64,000 nucleotides of DNA, from NCBI GenBank assembly GCA_958450365.1, contig CAUEEP010000887.1:712516-776515 (forward strand), written 5' to 3'. Under the pieces are notes generated by a model that had not been told where the DNA came from, did no database searches, and saw only the letters and a program-made list of their open reading frames with translations. The position numbers were made by a program, and so were the translations under genes. This DNA comes from Mesorhabditis belari. Its lineage: Eukaryota > Nematoda > Chromadorea > Rhabditida > Rhabditidae. Below, one piece after another: positions 41,602-51,800 of the stretch. How positions within the stretch are numbered: position 1 is the stretch's first letter; every line of letters starts with the position of its first letter.

Positions 41602-42855
41602 TTGGGTTGGCGGGAAAATAATGCGAATTTTTTGACCCGAATTTTTATTTAAAAAAAAAAAAATAAATAAAGAGGATTAATATAAAAGGTATTCTCCATT
41701 ATTATTTAGGACATTATGTCAACTTTTGCTCAATTCAATAATTCCTTCTTCAAAGAACTGGGCACTTTTTGACGAAAAATAGTTGGTGACCGCATTTTCG
41801 ACTTCCCGGAAATCGTTGAACAGCTGATCGGGGATGAACTGCTTTAGAGACCTGAATAAGTGATAGTCTGATGGGGTCAAGTCAGGGCTGTATGGGGCGT
41901 GAGGTAGAAGCTTCCAACCCAGCTCTTCGATTTGTTGGAGGATCATCTTTGCCGTGTGCGGTTTTGCATTATCATGCAAAAATCGAATTTTTGAAGTGTC
42001 ATGTCGAGATTTCGGTAAAGCTTGATTCCCACGCTCTAACTGCTCACTGTAAAGTTCAGATGTGACAGTTTTACCCGGCTTGAGCAGTTCAAAATAAACT
42101 AATCCACGATAGTTCCACCATACGTACAACATCAACTTCCTTCCATGCAGACCAGGTTTTGACATGACAACCGGGACTTGCTTTGGTGATGGCCATTGGT
42201 GCTTGCGCTTAACGTTATCATATAATATCCACGTTTCATCAGAAGTAACAATCGATTTCCGAAAATCATGTGCTTTTGATTTTTGAATCAAAATTGAACA
42301 AGTGTTCATACGGGAAATTTTGTGATTAAAGGTCAGTTCATGTGGGACCCATTTTCCGCATCTGTTTCGCTTTCCAATCAAATGTGAATGCTCTTCAATG
42401 GTGCTATGATCAACATTGAACATTTCCGACAACTCCCGAGTGATGCAAGTGGGATCTTCTTCGATAATTTGCAAAAGTTGAGACTCATCCAGCTTTCGAG
42501 GACGTCCTTCGTGACGCTCATCTTCTAGGCTCTCGTTTCCATTTCGAAATCGCACAAACCATCGATAACATTGGCTTTCGCTAATCCTACCTTCGCCATA
42601 GGCCTTTGAAATAGAATTATGCGATCCACGGGCAGATTTTCCAAGCTTTAAGTCATAGAGTAAAGCAGCTCGAATAAGGAATTTTTGTTCCGTCATTTTT
42701 TGATAACAAATGAACAAATGTTTTCAAATAATATTATGATTGTGTAAGCAAACACACTCTACTTCTCTGTTACTATCGCGGTTTTCTCTGTTTGTCGGCC
42801 ATTACTTTCCCAAGAGCACAAGTTAAAAATTCGCATTATTTTCCCGCCAACCTAA
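41602..42855 (-). mobile_element. Full-length mariner, 1254 bp
   Basis: Left end TTGGGTTGGCGGGAAAATAA and right end (inverted) TTAGGTTGGCGGGAAAATAA are matched for about 28 bp, with TA after the right end but CT-T at the left, so the target duplication is lost on one side. Length and organisation are normal for the family. Confidence 0.95.
41719..42717 (-). CDS. Mariner transposase, intact frame
   Basis: Cuts and moves the element that encodes it. The frame is 332 codons without interruption; the likelier start is the Met eight codons in (MTEQKFLIRAALLY), giving about 325 residues, the family's usual length. N-terminal helix-turn-helix (ISESQCYRWFVRFRNGNESL), second recognition domain, linker WVPHEL (about residue 125), then the catalytic triad: [28 protein letters not shown]. 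The spacing between the second and third Asp is 34 residues, the D,D34D signature. The sense strand is opposite to the neighbouring receptors. All key residues are present, so the copy could be recent and active, although the left target site is not TA. Confidence 0.95.
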   Translation of the reverse strand: MFICYQKMTEQKFLIRAALLYDLKLGKSARGSHNSISKAYGEGRISESQCYRWFVRFRNGNESLEDERHEGRPRKLDESQLLQIIEEDPTCITRELSEMFNVDHSTIEEHSHLIGKRNRCGKWVPHELTFNHKISRMNTCSILIQKSKAHDFRKSIVTSDETWILYDNVKRKHQWPSPKQVPVVMSKPGLHGRKLMLYVWWNYRGLVYFELLKPGKTVTSELYSEQLERGNQALPKSRHDTSKIRFLHDNAKPHTAKMILQQIEELGWKLLPHAPYSPDLTPSDYHLFRSLKQFIPDQLFNDFREVENAVTNYFSSKSAQFFEEGIIELSKS

Positions 42856-43022
42856 TAAATCACTTTTCTAATTGTAAATACTTTTTGAGTTTTCTAAAGC
42901 GTTCCCTTTTGAACCCATTAAATCCCGAAACAATTTCATTAAATTTCGGAATGAAATGCGTGACGGAAGGCTAAAAAGCATAAAAAGCTAAAAGCGAGTA
43001 CTTTCCTTTAAAGGATTCTAAA

Positions 43023-43352
43023 TCTTGAGACAATCCTGAGACAAGCTTGAGATAATCTTGAGACAATCTTGAGATAATCTTGAGACAATCTTGAGACAAT
43101 CTTGAGATAATCTTGAGACAATCTTGAGACAATCTTGAGATAATCTTGAGACAATCTTGAGACAATCTTGAGACAATCTTGAGATAATCTTGAGACAATC
43201 TTGAGACAATCTTGAGACAATCTTGAGATAATCTTGAGACAATCCTGAGACAAGCTTGAGATAATCTTGAGATAATCTTGAGACAATCTGGGGACAATCT
43301 TGAGACAATCCTGAGACAATCCTGAGACAATCCTGAGACAATCTTGAGATAA
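43023..43352. repeat. 11-bp array CTTGAGACAAT
   Basis: About thirty CTTGAGACAAT and CTTGAGATAAT units; three overlapping minus-strand ORFs (LSQDCLKIVSR repeats) are artefacts of an 11-bp period. Confidence 0.95.
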
Positions 43353-43737
43353 TCTTACCAACGATCTTGACTTATTTTTGGCGTAAAGTCGCGTAGTCGT
43401 TAACTATTTCACTAAATTTTATGTAAATTTAAAGAAAAAAACTAAAGTTAATTAATTAATTAGTTAATTCTTTCGTCATTCGATAGCTTTTCTAGCTTTC
43501 TAGTACAAGAAAACAATAAGAAAATCCTGAAAAATCGAAAAAAAAACTCTTAACTGAGTTAACATCAGAAAATAATCGAATTAGTCGATCATTAGTACAA
43601 AAATAATACAAAATATCGTTATTATTGTTCACCGATGAGCTGAATTGTTCTTTTCAAGTACTGTAACTAATCTACTTCAACATTTTTCAAGCTTTTTGCC
43701 AAAGAAAAAAGCTAAATCATGAATTATCATTGAACTC

Positions 43738-44885
43738 ATCTCCTCCTTTAATTATTTTAATAGATTCTAATCTAATTCTTTAGTCTTAAAACGTTACACC
43801 AACGCCGTCTTATCATCGATTTAGTGAAATGCTTTCAAATTGTTAAAGGCATTCATCCTGACCCTCTTTTTTTCTAATCTCTTTGAATTCTGCGCCTCTA
43901 GGCGCCTCCAAGCCTCCAAGCCTCCAAGGCGCCTCCAAGCCTCCAAGCCTCCAAGGCGCCTCCAAGCCTCCAAGCCTCCAAGGCGCCTCCAAGCCTCCAA
44001 GCCTCCAAGGCGCCTCCAAGCCTCCAAGCCTCCAAGGCGCCTCCAAGCCTCCAAGCCTCCAAGGCGCCTCCAAGCCTCCAAGCCTCCAAGGCGCCTCCAA
44101 GCCTCCAAGGCGCCTCCAAGCCTCCAAGGCGCCTCCAAGCCTCCAAGGCGCCTCCAAGCCTCCAAGGCGCCTCCAAGCCTCCAAGGCGCCTCCAAGCCTC
44201 CAAGGCGCCTCCAAGCCTCAAGGCGCCTCCAAGCCTCCAAGGCGCCTCCAAGCCTCAAGGCGCCTCCAAGCCTCCAAGGCGCCTCCAAGCCTCCAAGGCG
44301 CCTCCAAGCCTCCAAGGCGCCTCCAAGCCTCCAAGGCGCCTCCAAGCCTCCAAGGCGCCTCCAAGCCTCCAAGGCGCCTCCAAGCCTCCAAGGCGCCTCC
44401 AAGCCTCCAAGGCGCCTCCAAGCCTCCAAGGCGCCTCCAAGCCTCCAAGGCGCCTCCAAGCCTCCAAGGCGCCTCCAAGCCTCAAGGCGCCTCCAAGCCT
44501 CCAAGGCGCCTCCAAGCCTCCAAGGCGCCTCCAAGCCTCCAAGGCGCCTCCAAGCCTCCAAGGCGCCTCCAAGCCTCCAAGGCGCCTGGAGGCCAACCTT
44601 CCGTTTCCTCTAAAAGCTCCTACAGTCTATTTTCTATTAATCTTTAATCGAGTTATGAAATTTTGGAACCTTTTACCTGCTCATATTCGTAATATTCCCA
44701 TCTTGCTTAGATTTAAAGCCACAATTTCGGCAATTGATTTGGCTGCTCTGTGATTCTTTCTTGAGGAATCTTTTTATCTTTTTAACTTTTTGAGTTTGTT
44801 TTGAGTGATGTCCTGGTGTCCTGGGTGATTATTGTGATCTCGTTTTATCGCTATTCAACTTTCAACCCCAAATAAAGCTGATAGA
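43738..44885 (+). mobile_element. LINE 3' end, copy 2, with an internal array
   Basis: CTCCTCCTTTAATTATTTTA through TTATCATCGATTTAGTGAAA matches 53634-53730. After the array, AACCTTCCGTTTCCTCTAAA through TGATTCTTTCTTGAG and TTCAACT/AATAAAGC matches 53940-54062 plus 57300-57500. It corresponds to the end of a reverse transcriptase ORF and 3' UTR of a LINE. The frame is lost. Confidence 0.8.
43906..44588. repeat. GGCGCCTCCAAGCCTCCAAG array, about 680 bp
   Basis: Units are an 18-bp GGCGCCTCCAAGCCTCCAAG-type core and a 27-bp version with a third CCTCCAAG. The left part is mainly 27-bp, the rest 18-bp. The equivalent site in LINE copy 1 (53798-53806) has a single GGCGCCTCCAG. The ASKPP, APPSLQG and EAPWRLGG ORFs on both strands are artefacts. 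Confidence 0.95.
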
Positions 44886-45424
44886 TTCCAAATTTTGACA
44901 AAAATTGAACTCTCTTTCTTACCCTCCAAGGAATTCAAGGTCTTGTTTTTTTTTTAACGAAACTCCTCTGTGACAATTCCTCTGTGATCAAATTAGAGAC
45001 GTTTTTTTTCTAAAAATTTTGAACTAATCTCTCGGAAGTGATTTAAAACTGATTTAAGAACAAAATTTTCACTAAATTTCATTGTTAAATGAGTCATTTG
45101 GTGTTGAATTTCTCGACTTTCTCTCAAAATCATTTTCTGTTTTCTTTTGTGTCAGCTTTTTTGTCAGAAAACGAACGGTTTATCTTTTCCGTGTGTCCAG
45201 AAATTTTTCCGGGAAATGCAAGCACTTTAAGACCAAAGTTTATCTGAAAAGTTAAGCATAGTGACGCGAAAAACAGCGAAAACTATATGAAAAGTGCTCT
45301 TTATTCTTTAAATTTGTTTAAATAAATGCTCCCCAACTGTCTATTTTGATGAAATATGCGATAAAAAAGAAAAAGAAAAAAAATTACGCCTGGAAATACT
45401 TAAATAAACAAAAAGCAAAACGTT

Positions 45425-45508
45425 TGGCTGCAAAGGGAATCGAACCCGAGCAAGAGGCCGGCCAGCCAGATCTTGACACAAACCTCTTATCCACTACACC
45501 ATCAAGGG
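45425..45508 (-). pseudogene. tRNA-like sequence
   Basis: On the minus strand TGATGGTGTAGTGGATAAGA gives an A-box/D-arm and CTCGGGTTCGATTCCC a T arm with B box. The acceptor (CCCTTGA against TTGCAGCC) does not pair and the variable region is enlarged, so it is probably a tRNA-derived SINE head. Confidence 0.45.
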
Positions 45509-45847
45509 ATATTTGTCGGGGGTTTGTGGGCGAGTTAAATCGACATGCCAAAAGCGCTGAAGATTTTCCTTTTACTTTTTAGATTGTATAAAAGGAAGGT
45601 CTTTCGCTGAAAATTTGCACCCAGTGGTTTTCGAGGTCGACGAATCGATTGGCGGTGCTCATTTTCTCGAATCTACTAATCGGAGCTCTCAATTTCATGT
45701 TCTTTTGTGATAAGCTTAAACCCAAAAAAGCTAATCGTGTTTCTCGTAATCTTCAATACCCCTTTGTGCCAGTTTTTAACAAATACTTGCCAATAATTGA
45801 TCAAAATTATCAAAATTTCAGCTTTCAGCTCAATTCCCATTCCCAAA

Positions 45848-48800
45848 ATGAGTCATTTGGTCGACTCGTGGTGGTATTCCTTTTTCCGAATCGTTTTCTG
45901 CCTTCTCGATTCGTTTTTCGCTTTAATGATCGCCCGTTTGCTCGTGAAGAAAATGACTTATTTACATGAGAATTTCAGGTAACAAATACAATCAGAAAAA
46001 GCAGTTTTTTTCCAGAAATCAAATCAAAAAGCCAAAGAAACCAGCCTTTGCTCTTCTAGAAATCAAAAGTCAAAGTTTGAACGAACACGAGAATCTCCCC
46101 ACACTCATTTGGGTCATGAGAATGTGTGACATAAGCCGAATTTACAAGAATTTTTGAATTCATTAATAGACTTTGGACCAAAACTATGGAAATAGCAGAT
46201 TTTTCAAGGAAATAAGCCAATTCTTAAAACATTTCAGTCATTTTTACATTAGTTATTTGGCGAATTCAGCCGAAGAAACAGAAAATGGCTAGGCTGCTTT
46301 TTTTCTTTTCAAAAGTAAAGTTAGTACTAAAACTAAAAATAGTAAAGATTTTATAAAAGCCTAGGCTAGTTCAGAACCAAGGCCAAGATCAAAAGCCAAT
46401 TGCTCTGGAATAACCCTGCCTGAGGCTGTTAGTCAGATAGACCTAGCTCTTGTTCAAATCTAGCTTTTGGATAGATAGATTTGGATAGCTAGATTTGGAT
46501 AGCTAGATTTGGATAGCTAGATTTGGATAGCTAGATTTGGATAGATAGATTTGGATAGATAGATTTGGATAGCTAGATTTGGATAGATGGATTTGGATAG
46601 CTAGATTTGGATAGCTAGATTTGGATAGCTAGATTTGGATAGCTAGATTTGGATAGATAGATTTGGATAGATAGATTTGGATAGATAGATTTGGATAGAT
46701 AGATTTGGATAGATAGATCAAATCTAACTAAAGCTTTGTGGGCGCCAGGAAAAGACTGTGGAATAACATAAAAGGCCAGGTCTGAAGTGAGGTTTTGTAA
46801 TGGTGGCCAGATCAGTGGCAGTTAAGCCAACTCAAGTCAGGGCTAGGAATAGAGCCAGGTTCAAAGGCAAGGTTTAGTAAAGTCAGTTTGCTATGAGCAA
46901 AAGGAAAACGGGGATGCCCACGGAGAGATCGAACTCCGGATCGAACTCCGGATCGAACTCCGGATCGAACTCCGGATCGAACTCCGGATCGAACTCCGGA
47001 TCGAACTCCGGATCGAACTCCGGATCGAACTCCGGATCGAACTCCGGATCGAACTCCGGATCGAACTCCGGATCGAACTCCGGATCGAACTCCGGATCGA
47101 ACTCCGGATCGAACTCCGGATCGAACTCCGGATCGAACTCCGGATCGAACTCCGGATCGAACTCCGGATCGAACTCCGGATCGAACTCCGGATCGAACTC
47201 CGGATCGAACTCCGGATCGAACTCCGGATCGAACTCCGGATCGAACTCCGGATCGAACTCCGTTTACTTTCCAGGCAAAAGCTCTACCACTAAGCTATGG
47301 GCGCGCTGGAGGGCTCTGCTTCCAAAAGGCTCAGGCTCAGGCTCAGGCTCAATGAGTGACGGTGATCGTCACTCATTGAGCCTCTTTCTGTGATCCTCTG
47401 TTCCTTAAAGTAAAGATTACAAAAGTTTACAGTTTACAAAAAACTGAAATCTTTATTTCTTGATGTCAAAGAAGTCAAAGATGTGAAAATGAAAGTGTTA
47501 AAGATCACTTAAGATGTCTCGTTTTCGCGAGTTGCGCCTCGTGTCTCATCGTCACCCTATCACTGATCGGTTTTCTCTGCTCGCAAATGCTTGATCTGCC
47601 CATCATATTGGTAATTTTCAGATCTCTTTTCTAAACTATTTACAATTTAGCACCTTTCTACTAATTGCTATTTCTTTGGGCTATACGGTGACGCGTTTAC
47701 GACAATTTTTATGAGTTTTGAGCGAGGGATCGCCACGTTGAAAGCGACGAGTTATGAAGAGAAAACGAATGGTTTTTTCTTCAATCTTTTATTGTTTTTA
47801 TTGCCGGTAAGTGGAGAAATTGACCCTTCTTTTTAATCCGTTTTCTTAAACTCATCAACTTTCTCTCTCTCTTTCTCTCTCTCTTTCTCTTTCTCTTTCT
47901 CTTTCCCTCTCTCTCTCTCTTTCTCTTTCTCTTTCTACCGTAATCTTATCTATATTTATCAGTAGAAAGAGGAAGAGAAAGAGAAAGAGAGAGAGAAAGA
48001 GAGAGAGGAAGAGAAAGAGGAAGAGAAAGAGAAAGAGAGAGAGAGGGAGAGAGAGGAAGAGAAAGAGGAAGAGGAAGAGGAAGAGGTGTGTTTTAGAAAA
48101 TGGATTAGACAAAGAAAGCATATTTTCTAATCATAACCGATTTTCTAAAACGTTGCCTCCAAAAAAGTTACTGGATTACGGTAGCTTTTGGGTTACATGA
48201 GCTTACGGTAGTTGGATCATGAGCTACAATAGTTGATTACAATATTTATGGGTTACGGTAGCTTAAAACTTTTGCTTAACTTTAAAGCAAAAGGCTTCAA
48301 ACTAGTTTACGAAGTTTTTTTTTCTAAAAAACGCAACTTAGGAAACGATAAAATTGTCTAGAAAGCGAAAATCTCAAAAAATTATGAAATCTTTATGAAA
48401 TCTTTATGAAATCTTTATCAAATCTAGACTTTAGTTCCTCGCAGCCGCCATTTGGATGTTCATCTACGATAGTGGAATTAGTGAGTTTAATTTTTGCCCA
48501 ATTTTTCCCAGCTAAGCCTAAGCCTAAATATCAAATTTTCAGTACCATTAGCCGATCTGAGCAACAGTCTTTTCTTCTCGTTGATCGCTTTTTTGTGTTT
48601 ATTGGTTTTGTTGATAGAAAGAAATGAAAAATTCCCAAAAACTTCCAGGAAACGATCATCATTTTCCGTTTCAATAAACGAATGATTGTTGATAGGGGAA
48701 ATTCGAATTTGAGCTTATCGGCGAGGTGAGTAAAAGTAGTGGAAGACTGTAGAATGACTGTAGAAGTACTGCGAAATCTGGCTCGAAATCAGATTTTTTG

Positions 48801-51800
48801 CGTATTTGAACGTACTTTTTCCAAGCTGACCCTGGTAGCTGCTTTAAAGCGTACTGTACATAGTACTGGCACGTAATGTACATAGTACCGGCAGGTAATG
48901 TACATAGTACTGGCACGTAATGTACATAGTACTGGTACACAATGTACATAGTACCGGCACGTAATGTACATAGTACTGGTACGTAATGTACATAGCATTT
49001 ATATGTCCTGTACATAGTACTAGTACGTAATGTACATAGTACTGGTACGTAATGTACATAGTACTGGTACGTAATGTACATAGTACCGGCACGTAATGTA
49101 CATAGTACCGGCACGTAATGTGCATAGTATCGGCACGTAATGTACATAGTACCGGCACGTAATGTAGATAGTACTGGCACGTAATGTACATAGTACTGGT
49201 ACGTAATGTACATAGTACCGGCACGTAATGTACATATAGGCCGTAATACAAGTACTTACTAAGTACAAGCATGAAGCCGTACATAGACAGTACGAACAGA
49301 CCGGCACTAATCATAGTACGGTACGACAGTACGGTACGTATAATATATACTAGAGTACCCGTATGTATATATGGCACGTAATGTACATAGTACCGGCACG
49401 TAATGTACATAGTACTGGCACGTAATGTACATAGTACTGGTACGTAATGTACATAGTACCGGCACGTAATGTACATAGTACTGGCGCGTAATGTACATCG
49501 TACCGGCACGTAATGTACATCGTACCGGCACGTAATGTACATCGTACCGGCACGTAATGTACATAGCATTGATATGTCCTGTACAGAGCATTGATATGTC
49601 CTGTACATAGGACTAGTACGTACTGTACATAGTACCGGTAAGTACTGTACATGGTACCGGCATAGTACACTGTACATAGTACCGTCTGTACATAGCACCG
49701 GTAAGTACTGTAGTTAAGCTGAGTCACCACACCATTAGTTAGGCTTTTTCTGGCTTGGCCAGAACAACTCCCAGTCTTTTTGTTGACAATTTTGTCCCAG
49801 CCAGGTCATGCAGCTCAAACCTGATCCACAAAAATCATCCCTAGGGCCAAGACCTAAAATATCTTTAAGCAAGGACTGACTGGTGGCCAGGTTCTGATCT
49901 AGCTCGACTTTCGGCTCCTAGAGCCGGATTTGAACATCCTTGAGCACAGTAATCTTTGCGACTACGCTAGAATACTTCGCAACTACTTATTGTTAGGCTA
50001 CTGTAACTATGATACTGGGTTACTGTAACGACTAGGACTGCAGACTACAATATAAACTGTCTGGGTTAGTATAACTTCTACGAATTGGATGCAGGGCTAC
50101 GGTAGCCGGGTCAGGCTTTAAAAAGTGATCAACGAAGGCAGATCCAAAAAAGTTTCGCAGAATTTCTTGCAAATTTCAGATTTCAATACACTGAGAACTT
50201 TTCTCTATCAAAAGTTTTCCTCTTCGTCACTGCAAACGATTTATTGACATGGATAACTCTAGCCGTTCTCTATTATTTTGCCTCGGCAATGGAGTCGGTT
50301 TCTTTGATGAATTCAAGTGGGAATATTTATCTCGATTTGGGTGATTCGGTAAGAAATTTCTTGATTTTTCAAAGAGCTTTTTTGTTTTTTTTGTTTTTTT
50401 TAAATAACTTTGAACTTAGAGATTTCTTGAGAAGGGATTTCTTGAGATTTCCCGAGAAATACCGTCTGAAGTACGATGATTACGCTAATCAATCTGTCAT
50501 TGATTGATTGATTACCTTAAACTCTACACTTTAATCTGTAAAAATGTTTTCAGGAGCATTCCGACAAGAAACCCTAAATCTTTGATTCGAAAACTGATCG
50601 TCGCTTTTATTTATTTGGATTTACCGGATCCAAAAGATCAGAATCTACGATTTCTACAAAACCCACAATATGCTGAGATTTCTTTTCAATTTCTTCAGCT
50701 AAATAAAGCGGCGATCAATTTTCTCATAGTGACTCATAGCACCAGTACTATGTACAGTACGTCAATACGTACCAGGACTATGTACAGTACGTACTCTAAA
50801 TAAAGCGGCGATCAGTTTTCTCATAGTGACTCATAGCACCAGTACTATGTACAGTACGTCAATACGTACCAGGACTAAGTACAGTACTTCAATACGTACC
50901 AGGACTACGTACAGTACGTACTCTAAATAAAGCGACGATCAATTTTCTCATAGTGAACTATGAGAAAACGGAAGAACTGAGAAAACGTCGCTTTATTTAT
51001 TTGGATTTACCGAATCCAAAGAAGAATCGAAAAAAAGAAAAGATCGTGTAGCATCAATTAATTTAAAAGACAAGAAAGAAATAAGATTTTCGAAGGAATA
51101 AGTTCTCGAAGTCAATTCCCCAATGCAATTCTCCAGTTTAGTTTCAAATTGATTAATTGAGAACTGGAGAATTGCAATTGATTAATTGAGCAAATCTTTT
51201 GCGAAAATGCTCAGCTTTTCTAGACATTTCTAGACAGAGAACAGCTTTTTTAAACAGTTTTTTAAACAACAGTTTTTTTAAACCTATTTCTATTCTTTGT
51301 GCTTATAAACCCACTCCTTTTTGGCATATTGGAACGGACGGGTTACTGTAGTTGTCTACCGTAAATACTGTAAAAGTACCCCACCTCCCTCGTACAGTCG
51401 CGTAGTCGCAAAAGTTTTTTTAGTATTTCATTTTTTTCAAAGCGCCCGTACTTTCAAAAAATGCGTCTTAGGTATCAAAAAATAGCTGAGATTCAGGGCT
51501 ATTTTTTGATACCAAAGATAATGACGGTGCGGAGCGTTGCGTAGTCTAGCTTTGAACGCGTTTTTCTCGACACTGGTTTAAGCTACAATGCTCGTTTAAA
51601 TATCAAAAAATAGCTGAAATTCAGGGCTATTTTTTGATATTTAAACGAGCATTGTAGCATAAACCATTGTCGAGAAAAACGCGTTCAAAGCTAGACTACG
51701 CAACACTCCGCACCGTCATTATGGGGCTGGGGTACTATTACAGTATTTACAGTATGTACTGTTGCTAGAGAAATTGATACACAAAATCTGATGTGTTTTG

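Noticed and set aside
43821..44647. ORFs of up to 257 codons (ASKPPRRLQ, EAPWRLGG)
   Set aside because: Array grown inside a LINE remnant; the equivalent site in the other LINE copy has a single unit.
46926..47261. CRISPR array
   Set aside because: Direct tandem units with no spacers; the same holds for every other array in the window, and the genome is eukaryotic.
46893..47393. 166-codon GSNS-repeat ORF
   Set aside because: It is the forward reading of the 12-bp B-box array; no promoter, splice sites or homologous flanks.
48844..49698. 284-codon minus-strand ORF of YVHYVPVLCTLR repeats
   Set aside because: A 20-bp array in an intron of the chemoreceptor on the other strand.
49880..49995. 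Minus-strand tRNA (GGATGTTCAAATCCGGCTCT)
   Set aside because: Only a T-arm-like stretch is present; no convincing D arm, anticodon arm or paired acceptor.
50504..50803. Alternative last exon of chemoreceptor gene 2 (SIPTRNPKSL frame)
   Set aside because: In the phase required by exon 7 it stops after seven codons and lacks TM7, whereas exon 52106 gives a full TM7 and matches the paralogue.
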